Assembly: GCA_004555915.1 (NCBI GenBank)
Contig: SFJM01000054.1
Span: 1 to 9,488 of the forward strand
Length of the DNA: 9,488 nt
Direction of reading: 5' to 3'
From: Clostridiales bacterium
GTDB taxonomy: Bacteria > Bacillota > Clostridia > Oscillospirales > Butyricicoccaceae
In this document: one piece after another, positions 3,959 to 9,488 of the stretch
Numbering within the stretch: position 1 is the first letter of the stretch
Layout: every line of letters starts with the position of its first letter
The notes under the pieces: generated by a model
The model's database searches: none
Told to the model about the DNA's origin: nothing
What the model saw: only the letters and a program-made list of their open reading frames with translations
Translations under genes and position numbers: made by a program

Positions 3959-5236
3959 ATGAAGATCTCTCGCAGACAATTCGTAAAGGCAATGGCAGCA
4001 ATGAGCGCCGCATCCATGCTGGCAGCCTGCGGCGGCAGCAGTGACAGCGGTTCTTCCGGCGGCAAGAAGGCACTGACCTTCCAGATCTGGGACGTTGCAC
4101 AGAAGGAAGGCATGGAGGCTATGTGTGCCGCCTACACCCAGCAGCACCCGGAGGTCAGCATTGAGGTGCAGGTCACCAGCTGGAACGAATACTGGACCAA
4201 GCTGGAGGCCGCAGCCACCAGCAACCAGATGCCGGATATTTTCTGGATGCACACCAACGAGCTGCTGAAATATGCCGACAACGGGATGCTGGCAGATTGC
4301 TCCGACATTGTGGAGAAGGACAAGTTCTCGGAGGTCTCGCTGTCCAACGCCATGGGCTCCAATGGTACCCTGTATGCAGTCCCCAAGGACAAGGACACGG
4401 TTGGGCTGGTGTATAACAAGGAGATGTTCGATGCTGCCGGTGTTGCTTACCCGGACGAGAACTGGACTTGGGACGATCTGGTCAGCGCATCCGAGAAGAT
4501 CTACGCTGCCACCGGCAAGTACGGCTATATGGCATACGCCGATGACCAGCTTGGCTACTGGAACTTTGTGTATCAGGCTGGCGGCTACATCCTGAACGAG
4601 GACAAGACCAAGGCGGGCTTTACCCAGCCTGCCACCGAAAAGGCAATGAAGTTCTACATCGGTCTCCAGCAGAACGACTGGTGCCCGGACCAGACCTACT
4701 TTGCCGAGACCGCTCCCGGCACTGCATTCTTCTCCGAGAAGGGCGCAATGTTCCTGGAAGGCGACTGGAACATCCTTGCCGAGCTGCAGAACTACCCCGA
4801 AATGGTGGGCAAGTGGGATGTGGCTGTTCTGCCCAAGTGCCCCGACCCGGAAAGCGGAGACGGCCGTGCGACTATCTCCAATGGTCTGTGCTACGCTACT
4901 GCTGCCAGCAATAAGAATCTGGATACCGTGAAGGACATCCTGAAGTTCTTCGGCAGCGAAGAGGGCCAGCGCATTCAGGGCGAAAGCGGTGCAGCCATCC
5001 CTGCCTATCAGGGTCTGGAGGATACCTGGGCAGGCTGCTTTGCAGAGTATCCCATCAATATCCAGTGCTTTATTGAGATGTTCGAGTACAGCGTCCAGAG
5101 CGTCAACAACGCCTCTCGCCCGGAGTGGAAGAGCAAGGTCAATGATGAGCTGCTGAAGATCTACGCAGGTACCGAGGATATCGAAACCGGCCTGCAAAAG
5201 ATGCAGGACATCGTGGATCAGGCCAGTGCGGGCTGA
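3959..5236 (+). CDS. msmE: Sugar ABC transporter substrate-binding lipoprotein
   Basis: A 425-residue solute-binding protein of family 1, the extracellular receptor that captures oligosaccharide for the membrane permeases. Residues 1-24 are a lipoprotein signal: KISRRQFVK, a short Ala-rich hydrophobic stretch, then the lipobox LAAC with acylated Cys24, and a Gly/Ser-rich linker (CGGSSDSGSSGGKK). The SRRQFVK segment also matches the twin-arginine (Tat) consensus. The mature domain starts ALTFQIWDVAQKEGMEAM, has the family pattern NQMPDIFWMHTNELLKYAD near 89-107 and FFSEKGAMFLEGDWN near 257-271. The ribosome binding site GGAGGAG (3945-3951) is seven bases before ATG. It is first in the operon after a structured leader. 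The substrate is inferred from the downstream alpha-galactosidase; the symbol follows the msm locus by analogy. Confidence 0.92.
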   Translation: MKISRRQFVKAMAAMSAASMLAACGGSSDSGSSGGKKALTFQIWDVAQKEGMEAMCAAYTQQHPEVSIEVQVTSWNEYWTKLEAAATSNQMPDIFWMHTNELLKYADNGMLADCSDIVEKDKFSEVSLSNAMGSNGTLYAVPKDKDTVGLVYNKEMFDAAGVAYPDENWTWDDLVSASEKIYAATGKYGYMAYADDQLGYWNFVYQAGGYILNEDKTKAGFTQPATEKAMKFYIGLQQNDWCPDQTYFAETAPGTAFFSEKGAMFLEGDWNILAELQNYPEMVGKWDVAVLPKCPDPESGDGRATISNGLCYATAASNKNLDTVKDILKFFGSEEGQRIQGESGAAIPAYQGLEDTWAGCFAEYPINIQCFIEMFEYSVQSVNNASRPEWKSKVNDELLKIYAGTEDIETGLQKMQDIVDQASAG

Positions 5237-5259
5237 AAATGCAGCTTGGGAGGAACCAA

Positions 5260-6144
5260 ATGAAAAGCACATCAAAACTGGGTCGTGATGGGCGTTTCTG
5301 GGGGCTGGTCATGATAGCTCCCACCATCATCGGTCTGATGATCCTGAATATTATCCCGTTCTTCCAGACCATCTACATGAGCTTTTCCAAGACGAAAGCC
5401 TTTGGAGCCTATCAGTTCTGCGGTCTGGAAAACTACATTGAAATGTTCCGCAATGTGGAATTCTGGAAGGCAAACTGGAACTCTCTCTACTTCTGCATCC
5501 TCACTGTGCCGGTGGGCGTTTTTCTGGCGCTGATCGTGGCGGTACTGCTGAACGCAAAGATCAAGGGCAAGACCGCCTTCCGCGCCATCTTCTTCCTGCC
5601 CATGGTGGTGGCTCCTGCTGCCGTTGCGATGGTCTGGAAGTGGATCTTCAATGCGGAGTACGGCATTCTGAATCAGGTCCTTGGCGCGAACATCCGCTGG
5701 CTGACCGATCCCAAAATCGTTCTGGTCACCTGTGCCATCGTTTCCATCTGGAGCTCCATCGGCTACGATGCCGTGCTGCTGCTGTCTGGCATCCAGAACA
5801 TTTCCCAGTCCCTGTACGAAGCCGCCGAGCTGGACGGTGCATCCAAGATCCGTCAGTTCTTCAGCATCACGCTGCCCATGGTGTCGCCCACCCTGTTTGT
5901 GGTGCTCATCATGCGCCTGATGGCTTCCCTGAAGGTCTACGATCTGATCTACATGATGGTGGAGCAGACGAACCCTGCGCTGACCAGCGCACAGAGCCTG
6001 ATGTATCTGTTCTACCGCGAGAGCTTTGTTGCCGGCAATAAGGGCTACGCATCGGCCATTGTGGTGTGGACCGTGCTGCTGATCGGTCTGGTCACGCTGG
6101 TGCAGTTCATCGGTCAGAAGAAGTGGGTCAATTACGAGGTGTAA
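5260..6144 (+). CDS. msmF: Sugar ABC transporter permease (first)
   Basis: A 294-residue inner-membrane permease of the MalF/MsmF type, forming half of the translocation channel. It has about six membrane segments, the first near residues 13-35 (FWGLVMIAPTIIGLMILNII). The cytoplasmic EAA loop that docks the ATPase is at residues 187-206 (EAAELDGASKIRQFFSITLP), matching EAA---G---------LP. An in-frame ATG at 5239 exists, but GGGAGGA at 5248-5254 lies just before the ATG at 5260, which is therefore the better start. The upstream stop ends at 5236 and the next gene starts at 6148, three bases after this stop, so the genes form one transcript. It partners with the permease downstream. Confidence 0.93.
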   Translation: MKSTSKLGRDGRFWGLVMIAPTIIGLMILNIIPFFQTIYMSFSKTKAFGAYQFCGLENYIEMFRNVEFWKANWNSLYFCILTVPVGVFLALIVAVLLNAKIKGKTAFRAIFFLPMVVAPAAVAMVWKWIFNAEYGILNQVLGANIRWLTDPKIVLVTCAIVSIWSSIGYDAVLLLSGIQNISQSLYEAAELDGASKIRQFFSITLPMVSPTLFVVLIMRLMASLKVYDLIYMMVEQTNPALTSAQSLMYLFYRESFVAGNKGYASAIVVWTVLLIGLVTLVQFIGQKKWVNYEV

Positions 6145-6147
6145 ACT

Positions 6148-6984
6148 ATGAATGCCAGTCTGAAAACCAGAAAGAATGTTGTAACGTTCTTTACCTATCT
6201 GGTCTTGATCCTCGGCAGCATCAGCATGATCTTCCCCTTTGTATGGATGGTGCTCACCAGCTTCAAGACGCAGGCCGAGTCTATGGCGATCCCGCCGCAG
6301 ATCCTGCCCTCCCATTGGAATCTGGACAGCTTTGTCAAAGCATTGCAGAGCCTGCCCTTTACCAACCTCTACATCAATACGGGTCTATTGATCCTGTTCC
6401 GTGTGATCTTTGCAGTGGTGTTCAGCTCCATGGCGGGCTATGCCTTTGCCAAGCTGGAATTCCCCTGCAAAAAGCTGCTGTTCAGTCTGGTGCTGATCCA
6501 GATGATGCTGCCGAGCCAGATCTTCATTATTCCGCAGTACCAGATGCTGGCAAAGATGGGGGCCACCAACTCCATCTTCGCGCTGGTGTTCCCCGGTCTG
6601 GTCAGCGCTTTCGGCACCTTCTTTTTGCGGCAGGCGTATCTGGGCATCCCCAACGAGATCGCAGAGGCGGCGTATCTGGACGGCTGCAACAAGTGGCAGA
6701 CCTTCGTCAAGGTCATGCTGCCGCTGACCGGCCCCAGCATGGCGGCACTGGCCATCTTTACGGCGGTGTTCGCTTATGCCGACCTGATGTGGCCGCTGAT
6801 CTGCAACACCGACCTGAATATGATGACCCTGTCTGCCGGCCTTTCCACCCTGAACGGTCAGTACACCACCAACTTCCCGGTGCTGATGGCAGGCAGCCTG
6901 CTGGCCATGATCCCCATGGTGATCCTGTACCTGATCTTCCAGAAGCAGTTTATTCAGGGCATTGCCATGACCGGCGGTAAATAA
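6148..6984 (+). CDS. msmG: Sugar ABC transporter permease (second)
   Basis: A 278-residue inner-membrane permease of the MalG/MsmG type, the second half of the channel. The N-terminal segment (residues 11-36) includes the typical FPFVWMVLTSFKT. The EAA loop is at 173-192 (EAAYLDGCNKWQTFVKVMLP). It starts three bases after the preceding stop, with GAGGTG (6136-6141) as ribosome binding site inside the end of the previous gene, so the two permeases are translationally coupled. No ATP-binding subunit follows, as is common for CUT1 oligosaccharide transporters, which share one MsmK/MsiK-type ATPase encoded elsewhere. A long hairpin follows the gene. Confidence 0.93.
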   Translation: MNASLKTRKNVVTFFTYLVLILGSISMIFPFVWMVLTSFKTQAESMAIPPQILPSHWNLDSFVKALQSLPFTNLYINTGLLILFRVIFAVVFSSMAGYAFAKLEFPCKKLLFSLVLIQMMLPSQIFIIPQYQMLAKMGATNSIFALVFPGLVSAFGTFFLRQAYLGIPNEIAEAAYLDGCNKWQTFVKVMLPLTGPSMAALAIFTAVFAYADLMWPLICNTDLNMMTLSAGLSTLNGQYTTNFPVLMAGSLLAMIPMVILYLIFQKQFIQGIAMTGGK

Positions 6985-7010
6985 GCAATTCACATTTCTC
7001 CTTCATCATA

Positions 7011-7060
7011 GCCGACAGGCGGGTAGTCGTTCCGAAACGACCGCCTGTCTGTCGGCATTT
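7011..7060 (+). terminator. Large intercistronic stem-loop
   Basis: GCCGACAG (7011-7018) pairs with CTGTCGGC (7049-7056), and further in GCGG and TCGTT pair with CCGC and AACGA with small bulges, giving a GC-rich hairpin of 46 bases. The T-content behind it is poor (ATTTCT), so it may be a leaky terminator or an mRNA-stabilising stem that sets transporter versus enzyme levels within one operon. Confidence 0.6.
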
Positions 7061-7094
7061 CTATTAAAAATAATCTCGTTGAGGTATAGGATCC

Positions 7095-9353
7095 ATGAGT
7101 ATTCGATTTGATCCCGAGGCCCGCATTTTTGTATTGGAGACTGCCCATACCAGCTACCACATGAAGGTGGATGCGCTGGGGCACCTGCTGCATCTGTACT
7201 ACGGCAAAACCATCGGCACCGGGGACCTGATGCAGCTGTATCCTCGCACAGACCGGGGATTCTCGCCGGATTACTACGCTTACCGCACCCACCGGGGCGT
7301 TTCCCCGGATCTGCTCCCGCAGGAGTATACCGGCTGCAACGTGGGCGATTTCCGTCTATCCTGCCTGACGGTGGCCGACAGCCGTGGCGCCTTTGGCGCA
7401 GACTTTACCTATGTGAGCCACACGGTGGAGGCGGGCAAATATCAGCTGACCGGTCTGCCCTGTGCCCACGCAGAGGAAAACGATGCCGAGACCCTGATCG
7501 TCCGAATGCAGGACGAGGCCACCGGTCTGACGCTGGAGTTGCTGTACGGCGTGTTTGCACAGCAGGATGTCATCACCCGTGCGGCGCGGCTGACAAACCA
7601 CGGAGATACCCCGCTGCGGCTGGACAAGGCGGCATCTGCCTGTCTGGATCTGCCCTTTGGCAGATGGGATCTGCTGCATTTCCATGGCAGACACGCTATG
7701 GAACGGCAGCTGGAGCGGGAAGCTGTGGGCACCAATATCCAGACCATTTCTTCGGTGCGGGGCAGCTCCAGCCACCACAATAATCCCTTCCTGATCCTCT
7801 GCCAGCAGGATGCAACGGAGACCAGCGGTGCCTGCTACGGGGTGATGATGGTCTATTCCGGCAGCTACCAGATGGACGTGGAGCGCTCTCAGACCGGGCT
7901 TGTCCGGGTAGTGAGCGGCATTCAGGAGGAACGTTTTGCGTGGAACCTGAAGCCGGGCGAGACCTTTGACACCCCGGAGGTGATCCTCTCCTTTGCGGCA
8001 GAGGGCCTGACCCCGCTTTCCCAGCAGTACCACCGCTTTTTGCGGCGCAACATCTGCCGCGGCCCGTGGAAGGACAAACGCCGCCCGGTGCTGATCAACA
8101 ACTGGGAGGCCACCTATTTTGATTTCAATACCGAAAAGATCGTAAAGATCGCTGAAAAAGCGGCCTCTCTCGGCGTGGAGATGATGGTGCTGGACGATGG
8201 CTGGTTCGGCACCCGGAATGACGACAATCAGGGTCTGGGCGACTGGACTGTGAACTGCGAAAAGCTGCCCGGCGGACTGGATCCGCTGATCGGGCAGATC
8301 AATGGGCTGGGCATGAAATTCGGCCTGTGGATCGAACCGGAAATGGTCAACGAGAACTCCCAGCTGTACCGCACCCATCCGGACTGGGCGCTGACCCTGC
8401 CCGGACGCAAGCCTGCCATGGGGCGCAACCAGCTGGTGCTGGATCTTTCCCGCCCGGAGGTGGTGGACTATCTGGCAGGGGTTATCGGCAAGCTGCTGCG
8501 GGAGCATCACATTGAGTATATCAAGTGGGATATGAACCGCAGCATGAGCGATGTGTACAGCCGTGCTTTCCCTGCCGAACAGCAGGGTGAGATCATGCAC
8601 CGCTATATGCTGGGCGTTTATGCGCTGGCAGAGCGGCTGACGCAGGGATTCCCGGAGGTGTTGTTCGAGGGCTGCGCAGGCGGCGGCGGACGCTTTGATG
8701 CCGGAATGCTGTGCTACTATCCCCAGATCTGGTGCAGTGATGATACCGATGCCATTGAACGGTTGACGATCCAGCACGGCACCTCCTTTGGCTATCCGGT
8801 CTGCACCATGGGTGCTCATGTTTCTGCCTGCCCCAACCACCAGACCGGCCGCACTACGCCCATCGACACCCGTGCTGTGGTGGCGATGAGCGGCACCTTT
8901 GGCTATGAGCTGGATCTGGGCAAATTAAAGCGCGCCGAGTGCACTGCAGTGAAAAACCAGATCAAGCGGTTCAAACGGCTGAACGACCTGATCCGCACCG
9001 GCGATTATTACCGGCTGACCGACCCGGCAGAAAACGCATATTTCACGGCATGGCAGTTTGCCGCAGAGGACGGCAGCGAGGCACTGCTGAATTTGGTGGT
9101 GACCCATCCGCAGGCGAATCCCTTGCCCATCCACCTGTGCTTCCGTGGGCTGGAAGAAGATGCTGTGTATGAACTGGATGGCATCGACTATTTCGGCTCC
9201 CAGTATGCCCACGACGGCGGCAATGCTATAGAGGATGGCATTCACAAGGGGATGCGGTTCAGTGGCAGCACTCTGTTGTATGCGGGATTTGTCCTGCCGC
9301 AGCTGTTTGGCGATTACCCCAGCGTGCAGCTTCATCTTACACGAAAAGGATAA
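7095..9353 (+). CDS. aga: Alpha-galactosidase, GH36 family
   Basis: A 752-residue cytoplasmic alpha-galactosidase that hydrolyses terminal alpha-1,6-galactose from melibiose, raffinose or stachyose. There is no signal peptide, fitting hydrolysis after import. Residues 1 to about 320 form the N-terminal beta-sandwich; the TIM barrel begins around RRPVLINNWEATYFDFN, with LDDGWFG at 366-372. The catalytic nucleophile is Asp479 in KWDMNR (477-482) and the acid/base is Asp549 in WCSDDTDAIERL, close to the D478/D548 numbering I recall for characterised bacterial GH36 enzymes. CEGGCAGGGG-like sugar-binding sequence is present as FEGCAGGGGRFDAG between them. Length is normal for subgroup I and the gene is intact. 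The start has only a modest ribosome binding site (GAGG at 7081-7084). The next gene begins six bases after its stop. Confidence 0.96.
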   Translation: MSIRFDPEARIFVLETAHTSYHMKVDALGHLLHLYYGKTIGTGDLMQLYPRTDRGFSPDYYAYRTHRGVSPDLLPQEYTGCNVGDFRLSCLTVADSRGAFGADFTYVSHTVEAGKYQLTGLPCAHAEENDAETLIVRMQDEATGLTLELLYGVFAQQDVITRAARLTNHGDTPLRLDKAASACLDLPFGRWDLLHFHGRHAMERQLEREAVGTNIQTISSVRGSSSHHNNPFLILCQQDATETSGACYGVMMVYSGSYQMDVERSQTGLVRVVSGIQEERFAWNLKPGETFDTPEVILSFAAEGLTPLSQQYHRFLRRNICRGPWKDKRRPVLINNWEATYFDFNTEKIVKIAEKAASLGVEMMVLDDGWFGTRNDDNQGLGDWTVNCEKLPGGLDPLIGQINGLGMKFGLWIEPEMVNENSQLYRTHPDWALTLPGRKPAMGRNQLVLDLSRPEVVDYLAGVIGKLLREHHIEYIKWDMNRSMSDVYSRAFPAEQQGEIMHRYMLGVYALAERLTQGFPEVLFEGCAGGGGRFDAGMLCYYPQIWCSDDTDAIERLTIQHGTSFGYPVCTMGAHVSACPNHQTGRTTPIDTRAVVAMSGTFGYELDLGKLKRAECTAVKNQIKRFKRLNDLIRTGDYYRLTDPAENAYFTAWQFAAEDGSEALLNLVVTHPQANPLPIHLCFRGLEEDAVYELDGIDYFGSQYAHDGGNAIEDGIHKGMRFSGSTLLYAGFVLPQLFGDYPSVQLHLTRKG

Positions 9354-9359
9354 AGAAAG

Positions 9360-9488
9360 ATGACAAGTCAAGATAACTTTGCAGTCCGATTTGCCAAGCA
9401 CAAGGACGAGCTGGAATGGCTGTTCATGGAACTGTACCACAACCGGGAAGGGCTGGAGGTTCTGGAGCGGGAGATGGCAGAAGCCTAC
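9360..9488 (+). CDS. Start of a probable GH13 amylosucrase-like enzyme (partial)
   Basis: A frame opens at ATG 9360, six bases after the alpha-galactosidase stop, preceded by AAAGGA (9345-9350), and stays open for 43 codons to the window end. The residues (FAVRFAKHKDELEWLFMELY, then HNREGLEVLEREMAEAY) form a charged, helical N-terminus like that of amylosucrases and related GH13 enzymes, whose first domain is helical with the pattern ELxxLFxELY. It does not look like sucrose phosphorylase, which begins directly with a barrel strand. In context it would act on the sucrose released from raffinose. The family call rests on a short segment and is tentative; that it is a real co-transcribed gene is likely. 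Confidence 0.55.
   Translation, partial: MTSQDNFAVRFAKHKDELEWLFMELYHNREGLEVLEREMAEAY

Noticed and set aside
3773..5275. A 500-codon open frame on the minus strand opposite the binding-protein gene
   Set aside because: It lies antisense to a clear solute-binding protein; its translation is rich in Cys, His and Leu with no domain, as expected of the complement of GC-rich coding DNA.
6066..6980. A 304-codon plus-strand frame overlapping the second permease
   Set aside because: The permease frame has membrane segments and an EAA loop; this frame is hydrophilic with many Asp, Gly, His and Gln and lacks a ribosome binding site.
7356..8840. A 494-codon minus-strand frame opposite the alpha-galactosidase
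   Set aside because: Its composition is that of an antisense shadow and the sense frame carries the GH36 catalytic motifs.
1..9488. CRISPR arrays, tRNA or rRNA genes, defence systems
   Set aside because: No regularly spaced direct repeats, no tRNA-like cloverleaf or rRNA sequence, and no recognisable defence protein were seen on either strand.

Overview
The sequence looks like a chromosomal segment of a gut Clostridia bacterium, most likely Faecalibacterium or a close relative in the Oscillospiraceae. This rests on moderately GC-rich coding sequence, strong GGAGG-type ribosome binding sites, and the style of the sugar-uptake operon (an SRRxF lipoprotein signal, MsmEFG-type transporter genes without an ATPase, and a GH36 alpha-galactosidase). 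It is a judgement from protein style, not a database match.

Layout. Positions 1-546 hold an AT-rich GNAT acetyltransferase gene. Positions 642-1648 hold a tight two-gene unit: a small HD-domain hydrolase and a NUDIX hydrolase with an N-terminal zinc ribbon. Positions 1649-2790 are a scar-like accessory stretch. It contains an orphan promoter with a 16-bp palindromic operator, a truncated ORF fused out of frame to the C-terminal half of a second, MutT-like NUDIX gene, several terminators and hairpins, and a small intact gene (2410-2661) resembling proteins carried by integrative conjugative elements. Positions 2795-9488 are a carbohydrate-utilisation locus. A divergent AraC-family regulator (minus strand) faces a plus-strand operon encoding a sugar-binding lipoprotein, two membrane permeases, a 752-residue GH36 alpha-galactosidase, and the start of what looks like an amylosucrase-like GH13 enzyme cut by the window edge.

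How it works together (inference from family knowledge). The binding protein and two permeases would import alpha-galactosides such as raffinose, stachyose or melibiose, powered by a shared MsmK-type ATPase encoded elsewhere. The cytoplasmic alpha-galactosidase removes galactose. For raffinose this leaves sucrose, which the downstream GH13 enzyme may process. The AraC regulator probably acts on the 297-bp divergent region, where convincing promoters for both directions, a matched inverted octamer and a structured leader can be seen.

No wholly new biological system is evident. The most unusual parts are the gene-fossil/mobile scar at 1649-2790 and the regulatory architecture at 3662-3958.
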